Shown: positions 25,656-33,616 of the stretch, piece after piece
Layout of the letters: each line of letters begins with the position of its first letter
How positions within the stretch are numbered: position 1 is the first letter of the stretch
Assembly (NCBI GenBank): GCA_035267185.1
Contig: DATFLY010000077.1
Location: 1-64,000, forward strand
Reading direction: 5' to 3'
Source: JAUIBE01 sp035267185
GTDB lineage: Bacteria; Pseudomonadota; Gammaproteobacteria; Xanthomonadales; SZUA-36
Length of the DNA stretch: 64,000 nt
Program-made: the position numbers and the translations under genes
Notes under the pieces: model-generated
The model's database searches: none
Told to the model about the DNA's origin: nothing
What the model saw: the letters and a program-made list of their open reading frames with translations, nothing else

Positions 25656-26992
25656 TACTCCGCCTGGGACAAGCTGCCAGGGTGATCATCCTGGCCCTGG
25701 TTGCAATTTCGACACCGATCGAGGCACAGCAAAGCACTGATGCCGGCCAGTCTCCCAAATCAATCAACGAGTCGGGCATCGAGTCAGGCATCGAGTCACT
25801 TGTCCTGGTGCTCAACCTGATCTCATCGACTCATGCCCGGCCAACCACGGGCATTGTGCTTGCAAGGGAAGAGGGGACAGACCAGTCCGCGACCAACTCA
25901 CTGGTCCTGGTTTCAGCAGATTTTGTTCACGAAGGTGACGAGATAATCGTGCTGGATGGAGGCAGTGACATTGACCGCAACGGTCGCACCACGCGGACAA
26001 TCGCACGTTCAGCAGAATCAGGGCTGGCTCTGCTCGAAGTGGATGGCCTGCTGCGACCCGGAATCACACTTTCAGCCGAAAACTGGCCGGGTGCTGCAGA
26101 TGCAAAGTACCGATTGGCGGCCTGGCCGAATGCTGCCGCCCTTGTTGCGGGGGCATCATTGCTGCAAGAGTCCTTTGAGCCGCAGGATATATCTTCACTG
26201 CCGCAGGTGACTGGTCCGGTTTTTGATTCCTGCGACAATCTCGCCGCATTTCATATTTACACAGACGCTGCACGGTTGGTGAATGTTGAGGCAGTGGGGG
26301 CCTTCCTTGAAACCTGGGATATCCAGGTTCGACAGTCTTCCTGTTATGCGCCACCCGGGGCTGCTGATGCTGAAAACAGCGAATTGGATGAGGCTTTACC
26401 CGCTGAGGTGCCAGGTCAGGAGCAGGGAACGTCATCCAGTGAGACAGGATCGGATCAGTCACTGGACATGGTTCCGGAAGATCAGCTATCGACTCTTGGA
26501 CTGACATCTGCCCAGAAGCGGAGTGTCGTGATTGCCTGGGTCGTGCTTGGCATTCTCGCCATGTTTCTCTATGTTCGCCGTCAGAAAAAGAAGGAAGGCC
26601 AATTCATCGTTCTGGAAAGGCACGATGAAGAGCGGCGTTTTACGCATCGGTTCCGACTTGATCCTAAGACAGGGGGTCAGTCAGGGCGACGGACAGGTGG
26701 CCAGTCAGGTGGCCACGCTGGCAGTCAATCCACCGCGCAGGAAATGAGTTATGAATCAAGGTTTGAACGCCAGGGGCATTCAGTGATTTTCAGTTTGAAT
26801 AAACAGGGTTTGTCCGTGTCTCAGCCTGAAGTCGAGAGTTCTGACACACTTGAGCTGTCAGTGGCCGGTACGCCTTGTCTTCCTGGCGAAGTATTCCTGA
26901 TTGCAATCGGGCAACGGATTCAACTTGCTGACGAGACTTTCACTGTTAACCTTGAGTCAATCGGACCTGCCAGGGTCCAGGCAGATCAATGA
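25652..26992 (+). CDS. Single-pass protein with degenerate serine-protease-like periplasmic domain
   Basis: A 446-residue protein starting at GTG 25652, overlapping the channel gene stop. A signal peptide (cut near IEAQQ, residue 25) leads into a periplasmic part (about 45-230) whose strand pattern and QVTGPVFDSCDNLAAFH resemble the C-terminal half of a trypsin-like barrel (GxSGxP position), but the catalytic serine context and an obvious His/Asp are missing. After an acidic linker comes a TM (about 290-310, VVIAWVVLGILAMFLYV) and a cytoplasmic basic and beta-rich tail with a Gly/Gln/Ser tract (about 345-365). The tail might be an FHA-like fold; I cannot confirm it. It likely links periplasmic and cytoplasmic parts of the stator system. 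The fold call is low confidence. Confidence 0.7.
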   Translation: MILRLGQAARVIILALVAISTPIEAQQSTDAGQSPKSINESGIESGIESLVLVLNLISSTHARPTTGIVLAREEGTDQSATNSLVLVSADFVHEGDEIIVLDGGSDIDRNGRTTRTIARSAESGLALLEVDGLLRPGITLSAENWPGAADAKYRLAAWPNAAALVAGASLLQESFEPQDISSLPQVTGPVFDSCDNLAAFHIYTDAARLVNVEAVGAFLETWDIQVRQSSCYAPPGAADAENSELDEALPAEVPGQEQGTSSSETGSDQSLDMVPEDQLSTLGLTSAQKRSVVIAWVVLGILAMFLYVRRQKKKEGQFIVLERHDEERRFTHRFRLDPKTGGQSGRRTGGQSGGHAGSQSTAQEMSYESRFERQGHSVIFSLNKQGLSVSQPEVESSDTLELSVAGTPCLPGEVFLIAIGQRIQLADETFTVNLESIGPARVQADQ

Positions 26993-28593
26993 ACGAACCC
27001 CGAACGCCAGAAGAATCACAGGACAGCTCATCGGGAGCAGAATGGCGCCGCCGTGTGGCATCTGAAACAGAGGCTGATGCGTATCCGGCGGAAGGGCGCG
27101 AGTGGTTGCCAATGGTGCTTGCCGGCATGTTTGTTGCCGCGGTGCTGGCTGCGGCTATCTACCTGTTGTTTTACGAGCCCGATCTGGATGGCCTCACGCC
27201 TGAAGAGGCATTGGTGATTGGCCAGGAAGAGGCAAAATTACCTGCCCCACGTTCGACCTCGGAAGAACGCTCCCGCTGGGAGGCAGCACTTGATGCTGAC
27301 ACCGTCCTGGCCTATCGCCGGTTCATTGAAGATTATCCCGAATCGGTATACCTGGGTCAGGCCCAGATTCAGATGGATGTGCTCGATGAGAGAGCCTGGG
27401 AGCAATTGTCTGCCGAGGACAGCCTGCCTGCTTACCAGGATTACCTGGCACAGTTCCCGAACGGCCTGCACCAGGCAACAGCACTGTCAAGGATTGACGA
27501 AATTGAGCAGCAGTTGTCGCAGCAGGAGCGCGAGCGACTCGAACGTGAACGTCAGGACAACGAGGGTTGGCTGGCAGCTCGTTCTGCAGGCACATTGAGC
27601 GCGGTTGAACAATATATCCAGGATTGGCCAACCGGTTTACATATTGCCGAAGCCAGTGGCCTGAGGCGCCTGCTGAAAGCCCGCGCTGAAGACGATGCGG
27701 CTTTCTCGTCAGCGCAGAAACTCAATACACGGGATGCATACCAGACCTATGTCGATGCGTTTCCACAGGGGGATCATGTCGCTGAAGCCCTGGCGAGTAT
27801 GGACGACCTGGTGATGCGCCCGGGCAAGCAGTTTGCTGATTGCTCCGAGTGCCCACCACTGGTTGTCATCCCTGCCGGACGATTTGAGCAGGGCTCTGCG
27901 GATGATGCAGCAGAAAGCCTGGCCGCGGAAAAACCTGCCAGGGTGGTCAATATCCCCCGGATGATCGCTGTTGGTATTCATGAAGTCACCATGGATCAGT
28001 GGGATGCCTGTTTTACCGATGGCGGATGTTCGCGCCAGCCTGGTGACAATGGCTGGGGCCGGGGCAACCGTCCCGTGATCATGGTGTCGTGGAGCGATAC
28101 CCAGGAATACCTGCAGTGGATCAGTGACAAAACCGGCAAATCCTATCGTTTACCGAGCGAGAGCGAATGGGAGTATTTTGCCCGCGCAGGTGAACAAAGT
28201 CCGTGGCTGGGTGGTTCGGCCAGCGCACTATGCCAGTATGCAAACGTGGCCGGTGATGAGTCCGGCTTCGAGTGGCGTCATTCAGAATGTTCGGACATTG
28301 TTCCTGTTGGTACTGCCCCCGTGGGCTCTCTACGTCCCAATGCTTTCGGAATCCATGACGTGATTGGCAACGTTGCCGAGTGGACCGCAGACTGTATGAA
28401 CCTGACCTATCTCGATGCGCCACTTGATGGCAGCGCATGGGGCAGAGGGATCTGCAGCTCACACATGACACGCGGCGGATCATGGCTGACAGGCAGCAAG
28501 GAAATCCGCCTGCCGTCAAGATTTAACCTGCGTAATGGTGATCGCAACGATTTCACCGGATTTCGTGTGGTCAGGGAAATCGACGAACGATGA
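26989..28593 (+). CDS. Membrane-anchored SUMF1-fold (FGE-sulfatase) protein
   Basis: A 534-residue type II membrane protein: cytoplasmic N-terminus, one TM (about 40-62), a helical repeat stalk (about 75-285; segments such as YQDYLAQFPNGLHQ and YQTYVDAFPQGDHV resemble TPR-like units), then a SUMF1 domain (about 291-531). Domain signatures include VVIPAGRFEQGS, VGIHEVTMDQWDAC, PVIMVSWSDTQEYLQWIS, YRLPSESEWEYFARAG, GNVAEWTADC and TRGGSWLTG with TGFRVVRE. The active-site cysteine pair of formylglycine-generating enzymes, expected after RGGSW, is absent, so it is probably a ligand-binding rather than a sulfatase-modifying version. The ATGA overlap with the previous gene shows tight coupling. Confidence 0.88.
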   Translation: MNEPRTPEESQDSSSGAEWRRRVASETEADAYPAEGREWLPMVLAGMFVAAVLAAAIYLLFYEPDLDGLTPEEALVIGQEEAKLPAPRSTSEERSRWEAALDADTVLAYRRFIEDYPESVYLGQAQIQMDVLDERAWEQLSAEDSLPAYQDYLAQFPNGLHQATALSRIDEIEQQLSQQERERLERERQDNEGWLAARSAGTLSAVEQYIQDWPTGLHIAEASGLRRLLKARAEDDAAFSSAQKLNTRDAYQTYVDAFPQGDHVAEALASMDDLVMRPGKQFADCSECPPLVVIPAGRFEQGSADDAAESLAAEKPARVVNIPRMIAVGIHEVTMDQWDACFTDGGCSRQPGDNGWGRGNRPVIMVSWSDTQEYLQWISDKTGKSYRLPSESEWEYFARAGEQSPWLGGSASALCQYANVAGDESGFEWRHSECSDIVPVGTAPVGSLRPNAFGIHDVIGNVAEWTADCMNLTYLDAPLDGSAWGRGICSSHMTRGGSWLTGSKEIRLPSRFNLRNGDRNDFTGFRVVREIDER

Positions 28594-28618
28594 TTGATTG
28601 GCGTAGTCTGACCCTGTA

Positions 28619-29734
28619 ATGAAGCAACGATTCATCATGTCTGGCTGTTTGCTGGTAGTGCTGCTAAGCGGCAATGGCGGCCTGTATGCTCAATCTGAGC
28701 AGCGGCCCGAAAACCTGCTTGAAGAAGATGAGACCCTGGTCGAGGAAGCTGCTGAAGAGGAGCTTGCCGAATCCGATGCGCCTGCGAGCAACGTGGTCGA
28801 TGTCAGTGAGGAAAACTTCAGGCGGTCGATGGAATTGCGTGATCAGACGGTTCAGCGTAGCCCGGACCTGACTACAGGTTCCTATTCACCGGGCACGGGC
28901 TTGCAGGCCCTTGACGACCTTCCCGAGGAGTCACAAAAGCATCTGCGTGGACAACTGCGTGAAGTGATCGTGGAAAACGGTCCGTGGACTCCGGAAGATG
29001 CGGGACAGGAATACCCGTTCGTGGCCAGTGAGGAGGCTGAAAAAAACCCCTCACTGGAAAGAAAAGAAGAGGCTGCCTGGGGTGAAATGGTGGATGAATA
29101 CCATCAGCGCGAAGCGGTCATTCACTCTAATGCCGCCAGAACCCAGGCTGCATCCAGGGCAGCCACAGCTGCTGGTGTGGCTGCTGCAGGTAACCAGGCG
29201 CAAAGGGGGCAGAGGGGCGGGCAGCAAGGTAATTCGCAAACCGGTGAGTCAGGATCCGAGCCCGGAGTTGAGCCCGGAGTTGAGCAAAGGCAGTCACAAG
29301 GCGAAGGTACAGGTCAAAACTCCAGCGCCATTGTCGGCAACCAGGCCAGCAACGAGGCCAGCAAAGAGGCTGGTGACAAGGCCGAGCGCACCGCAGCATT
29401 GCAGGAAATTTTGAACGCGGATGGTACGAGAACATCAGGCGGTGGTGGCGGTCATCCACCACCGGCTGAATTGGGCACAGAGCAGAATGCGCTGGAACTG
29501 CTGACCCAGCGCCAGCAGATTCCCCAACAGATTCCCCAACAGTTTCCTGAGGACAGCCAGGCTCCGGCCATGGATTCATTCACCATTGAAATCTCTCCGG
29601 AAACTCAGCAACCACAGCAGGACAATTCCGGGGCTGCGCAGGATCAGGCCGTGGATTTGGGCACTGAGGGTGTCATTGCAATAGAAGATCTGGAAAAAGT
29701 GATCGTTGACCCCAGCCCGTCAGAGGAAAATTAG
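28619..29734 (+). CDS. Secreted low-complexity protein, last gene of VWA-stator operon
   Basis: A 371-residue protein with a signal peptide (MKQRFIMSGCLLVVLLSGNG..YAQ). The mature chain is acidic at first, with one ordered-looking part (about 60-165; LPEESQKHLRGQLREVIVEN, EYPFVASEEAEKN), then Ala/Gln/Gly/Ser-rich disordered sequence to the end, with small tandem repeats (EPGV, QIPQ). I do not recognise it. It starts 25 bases after the SUMF1 gene on the same strand, so it belongs to the operon. A surface or peptidoglycan-spanning linker is possible but unproven. Confidence 0.7.
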   Translation: MKQRFIMSGCLLVVLLSGNGGLYAQSEQRPENLLEEDETLVEEAAEEELAESDAPASNVVDVSEENFRRSMELRDQTVQRSPDLTTGSYSPGTGLQALDDLPEESQKHLRGQLREVIVENGPWTPEDAGQEYPFVASEEAEKNPSLERKEEAAWGEMVDEYHQREAVIHSNAARTQAASRAATAAGVAAAGNQAQRGQRGGQQGNSQTGESGSEPGVEPGVEQRQSQGEGTGQNSSAIVGNQASNEASKEAGDKAERTAALQEILNADGTRTSGGGGGHPPPAELGTEQNALELLTQRQQIPQQIPQQFPEDSQAPAMDSFTIEISPETQQPQQDNSGAAQDQAVDLGTEGVIAIEDLEKVIVDPSPSEEN

Positions 29735-29754
29735 GAGCTGTTTGAAATACCGCG

Positions 29755-30564
29755 CTATAAGTCGGGCACAGACTCGTCGATCGCGATGATTTCCAGCATC
29801 TTTTCAGCCATTTCAGCCGCACGCTCGTCAAAATCACGATCCCAGCCATAGGCGTATTCTGCTGCCCTGATTTTTTTATTGATGGCTTCGCCATCCACCT
29901 CGTCGTCGAACATTCGTTCATAGGCTGCCGTTCTGCCACCCACATCGGCAACCGCATCAGCCGTGATTCGCTCAAGGTCAGCAGCAAAGAGCTCGTACTC
30001 CAGGTTATTGCGCAGGAAAGTTGTGCGGGCCCGGTAGTCAGACGCAAGACTTAACTGCCCACCCTGCGGCACTTCTGACTCTCCGGAGTTGTTCGATACG
30101 GTGTAATCGATACTGTCGGCAATTGCATTACGGATAATGATGGCATCTTCGCTGATTGCGTAACCGGGGAAAGGTGTGTCCGACTTTTTGTTTTCTTCCT
30201 GGAGCTGCCTTAACCGCTCTGCAATCCCGGTTGCGTGTTCGCGCGTGAATCGAAACAGTCGGGTTGCACCCAGCAACATGGTGCGCTGGTCGACGATTCT
30301 GATCAGTGGCGTTGTGTAGTCATCAAAATCGAACGCTGCCGGGTCCTGGTCAACGTTGTCTGGCCCGGCAACATCCAGTTGCGAGGACAGCGTTGAAATC
30401 AAGGCTTCGTTGGCGCCATCGGAAACCATCAACATCAGGCTGAGCTGACGAAAGCGCTGCTCAGGGGGCAGGGCATCGACTCCGCTGAAGAAGTCGTTGT
30501 CGTCTCCAGAGGCAGCGGCATAAGCTGGTATCAGCAACAAGATTATGGGTATTAGCTTCTTCAT
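29755..30564 (-). CDS. Secreted unknown protein
   Basis: A 269-residue protein with a signal peptide (MKKLIPIILLLIPAYAAASG). The mature part is mostly helical, acidic and without cysteines; segments such as RLFRFTREHATGIAERLRQL suggest a helical bundle. No family recognised. It is convergent with the end of the VWA operon (20 bases) and lies 38 bases downstream of the MORN-containing lipoprotein gene on the same strand, so these two probably form an operon. Being next to the stator locus, it may belong to it. Confidence 0.7.
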   Translation of the reverse strand: MKKLIPIILLLIPAYAAASGDDNDFFSGVDALPPEQRFRQLSLMLMVSDGANEALISTLSSQLDVAGPDNVDQDPAAFDFDDYTTPLIRIVDQRTMLLGATRLFRFTREHATGIAERLRQLQEENKKSDTPFPGYAISEDAIIIRNAIADSIDYTVSNNSGESEVPQGGQLSLASDYRARTTFLRNNLEYELFAADLERITADAVADVGGRTAAYERMFDDEVDGEAINKKIRAAEYAYGWDRDFDERAAEMAEKMLEIIAIDESVPDL

Positions 30565-30602
30565 GATCCTGTATTCATGGACAGGTTTTCATCGTTTAAA
30601 TT

Positions 30603-32552
30603 TCATGAACCCGGCGAAATGGTGGCATAGCTGACCGGCTTCCAGTCGTTGGAATCGCCTCGCCCGGAATCTTCGCCATTGCGGTAATTTCGAAGTCTCG
30701 GTGCGGCGCCCGGCCGTTCAACCAGGACCACGCCGTTCGGCACGCCCTGTTCAAAATCACCTTCCAGGAATTCAGTGTTGTCGCGATGAACCACCATTGC
30801 ACCATTCCCGGATGCCAGGCCCTGCGAGGACTGGCCAAGGTACTCGATCATGGTTCCGTCTTCCTGGTCAATTAAACCGTAACCCTTGCCGGTTGCAAGA
30901 CCCTCGTCACAGTTGCCAAACCATCTGCCGGTTATGCTGGCCTGGGGGTGACGAAACACGCAATGATCAGAAGTGGTCACTGCCAGCGACCGGACCCGGG
31001 ATTGGTAAAGTGTCAGCGTCTTGTTCCTGAATTCGGCAAAACCCCGGGCGGTAATCAGCTCCTTGGATTCAAGCCATTCCATCTGAACCGACATCTGGCG
31101 TTCGGTGGCATGGGCCATTCTTGCCACGAAATACTCGTTCACTTCCTCGGATTCAGTTCCGGCATCCAGTGCCCGGTTGAGGGCCCAGATTGAACCCATC
31201 AGTGACACGCCTGCAAACGCGGCAACCGCTGTTGCGCTTGCCGTGGTTGTGACCGTGGCTGCATAAACCGAGCCGGCCAGTGCAATCGCTGCAATGGCAG
31301 AGCCGATATTTTGAACCCGTGCCAATCGTCGTCTTTCTTCCAGCATGCGGTACTCAGCCGAGATGATCTTGCGCATCCTGGCGCCATAATCACCATCAAA
31401 GCTGCCGGCGTAGACACTGTCTGACTGAGCTGAGAGAAATTCTCGTTCTGCTGCAATCAGGGCTTCTGCCAATTGCAATCGGGCACGAACGCTTTCGTCG
31501 GAAGACTGCACATAAAAAACGTTTGCGAGTTCAGGATCGAATCTCGCGATGGCAGCCTGCCTTGCAAAAAAGGTTGCCCTTTGATGGTCTATCCCACCAA
31601 GCAGGCCAACCAGCCTGCGCGTGGCACCCCTTGCAAAGTCGCGTGCGAACGGGTCATTGGCTCCCAGCGCACCGGGCTTAGCAAGGTCCAGTTGTTCCAC
31701 GAGGCTGGCGTCCATCTGGATTTTCTCAACCGGGTATCGCTCGATGGCCAGGCGCGAAGATTCGTTCTCCGAGGCGCTTCTGAGTGGCGGGTTTGCCAGG
31801 GGCTGGTCACGTTCATTCAGAAAATCGATAAACGCCAGGGAAAGTGACTGTTTCTTTGCCGGATCCAACAAACGGCTTCGTGCATCTTGTGCCATCTGGA
31901 CACGTGCCTGGCGCCAGGCAGTGTCCACCAGGGGATCGCTGGCAATCAAAACACCATTGAGTGCAGGCTCCCCCCAGTTACTGGTTCGCACCACCAGGAG
32001 GGGTGTTACCAGGTCACCAAAAGTGACTGGCGGCGATTCCATCATCTCGGTGACATCGGGAAATGAATAGACACTGAAATCAATGGTCAGGACGGTCGGA
32101 ACCTGCTCAGAGGCCAGAATGGGACGGCTGTGAAAACCCTGTTCCTGATTCCAGTCGACCATGTGAGGTGACAGCAGCACTTTGCCCTCGGGCAGGCTGT
32201 CGCGAAGCTCCCTGTACAAAGACATCGCGTAATAGCTCGACTTGGAGATCACCCCGTGCGCGGTGCGGGCTGTTTGTGGATTGCTGTGCATTGAAAGCGG
32301 CACATCACCGCCAATGGCCTTGCTGGCAAACGAACTCACATAAATGGTTTCAGCTTCAGCATGAATCAGTGCCGGATAGCGAATGATGACCAGGGCGCTC
32401 GATTCTGAGTCAGTTTGTTGCGGCTGAATTGGCGTCGCCGATTGCTGGCCATAAGTCGCCGTCTTCACCCCTTTTGCCGTGCCTGCACAGCCGCTCACCA
32501 ATGCGGCAATCGACATTAAAACAACAGCAAAAAAGGAGCTCCGAAAATTCAT
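30603..32552 (-). CDS. Lipoprotein with C-terminal MORN-like repeats
   Basis: A 649-residue protein. The start at 32552 (MNFRSSFF) was chosen because it gives a lipoprotein signal with lipobox ALVSGC; the in-frame codons upstream overlap the divergent region. The N-terminal half (about 30-260) is a mixed domain without known motifs. The middle holds two hydrophobic segments (IGSAIAAIALAGSVYAA and TASATAVAAFAGVSLMGSIW, about 425-475). The end carries MORN-type repeats (GRWFGNCDEGLATGKGYG, ASGNGAMVVHRDNTEFLEGD). MORN repeats bind lipids or proteins. It is divergent from the secreted gene at 32687 and probably co-transcribed with the downstream secreted gene. Confidence 0.75.
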   Translation of the reverse strand: MNFRSSFFAVVLMSIAALVSGCAGTAKGVKTATYGQQSATPIQPQQTDSESSALVIIRYPALIHAEAETIYVSSFASKAIGGDVPLSMHSNPQTARTAHGVISKSSYYAMSLYRELRDSLPEGKVLLSPHMVDWNQEQGFHSRPILASEQVPTVLTIDFSVYSFPDVTEMMESPPVTFGDLVTPLLVVRTSNWGEPALNGVLIASDPLVDTAWRQARVQMAQDARSRLLDPAKKQSLSLAFIDFLNERDQPLANPPLRSASENESSRLAIERYPVEKIQMDASLVEQLDLAKPGALGANDPFARDFARGATRRLVGLLGGIDHQRATFFARQAAIARFDPELANVFYVQSSDESVRARLQLAEALIAAEREFLSAQSDSVYAGSFDGDYGARMRKIISAEYRMLEERRRLARVQNIGSAIAAIALAGSVYAATVTTTASATAVAAFAGVSLMGSIWALNRALDAGTESEEVNEYFVARMAHATERQMSVQMEWLESKELITARGFAEFRNKTLTLYQSRVRSLAVTTSDHCVFRHPQASITGRWFGNCDEGLATGKGYGLIDQEDGTMIEYLGQSSQGLASGNGAMVVHRDNTEFLEGDFEQGVPNGVVLVERPGAAPRLRNYRNGEDSGRGDSNDWKPVSYATISPGS

Positions 32553-32686
32553 TGTGTGCGCGGTCTGGCCAGCCTGAGGAGTGGATGCATCGGGGTTCGA
32601 TCCTACCAGATCAAAATAATTCAATCTGTCATGATTTGGCATGTTCAATCAGCAATCCTATACTCAGGCATGGTCCGGAGATATTT

Positions 32687-33490
32687 ATGAAAATCATCAA
32701 CAGGATTTTTTGCTTCTGCTTGTTGCCCGGTGTGCTGGCCGTTGCAATTTCTTTGCCAGCGCGCGCCCAGGAAGCAAGCGTCGATTTCTCACCGGACATC
32801 ACACTCAATCTTGATGGTGTTGTCACGGCCGATGAAGACGTGTCCCGCGACGATTTCGCCAACGTTTTTGATATTCCGGTTGGGGCCATTCCACCAAACG
32901 CTGACATAACCGTTTATCACATGCTTGCCAATGGTGATGCACTGCTGAGTTTTGACATCACCATCGAATTGCCTGGTGCAGTGATTGCAAGGCCTCAGGA
33001 TGTCGTTCGATACGATGGTGTCAATTACAGCATTGAGCTTGACGGCTTGTCTGAAGGTATTCCCGCCGGAGTCGGAATCGATGCGGCAAGCATTGCTGGC
33101 GATGGGGATCTGCTCCTGTCTATTGATGGCACTGTTGATTTCGGGGGGTTGGTTGCCACTGACGAGGATATCATTCAGTTTGACGGCAACGATTTCAGCC
33201 TTGCTTTTGACGGATCGACGACGGGGATTGCAACCTCCCTGGATATCGATGCAATGCATTTTGCACCGGACAGCAACGAATTTTACTTTTCATTTGATAC
33301 CGGGGGCGAAATCGAAAACCAGGTCTTCAGTGATGAAGACCTGCTCAAGTACAATCCTGAAAGCGACAACTGGTCCATGGCTTATGATGGTTCCACTCGG
33401 CATCCTGAATGGGTTGCCGGGGACATGGATGCCGCATTCGTCAGTTTCCTGGTCGGGTATATTTTCAGGGATGGTTTCGAAAACTTCTAG
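32687..33490 (+). CDS. Secreted protein with FRDGFE-type C-terminal tail
   Basis: A 267-residue protein with a signal peptide (MKIINRIFCFCLLPGVLAV..ARAQ). The start is set by CCGGAG about seven bases upstream of ATG 32687; an earlier in-frame ATG lies in the divergent lipoprotein gene. The mature part has at least four imperfect repeats of about 50 residues with the pattern DEDxxxFDGxxFSLxxDGSxxGI (for example ATDEDIIQFDGNDFSLAFDG). This looks like a repeated beta unit rather than an enzyme. It ends IFRDGFENF, a tail shared with other secreted proteins in this window. Function unknown. Confidence 0.75.
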   Translation: MKIINRIFCFCLLPGVLAVAISLPARAQEASVDFSPDITLNLDGVVTADEDVSRDDFANVFDIPVGAIPPNADITVYHMLANGDALLSFDITIELPGAVIARPQDVVRYDGVNYSIELDGLSEGIPAGVGIDAASIAGDGDLLLSIDGTVDFGGLVATDEDIIQFDGNDFSLAFDGSTTGIATSLDIDAMHFAPDSNEFYFSFDTGGEIENQVFSDEDLLKYNPESDNWSMAYDGSTRHPEWVAGDMDAAFVSFLVGYIFRDGFENF

Positions 33491-33616
33491 TGGCCGGAAC
33501 TCGTTCATCCCGCAGCAGCGGGGTGCATTAAACATCAGATACATCACCAAGTTCGTTGCCATTATCCGTCATTTGTAGTTGAATGCCTCGATGCCCGCTC
33601 GTTCGATCGCCTTTTA

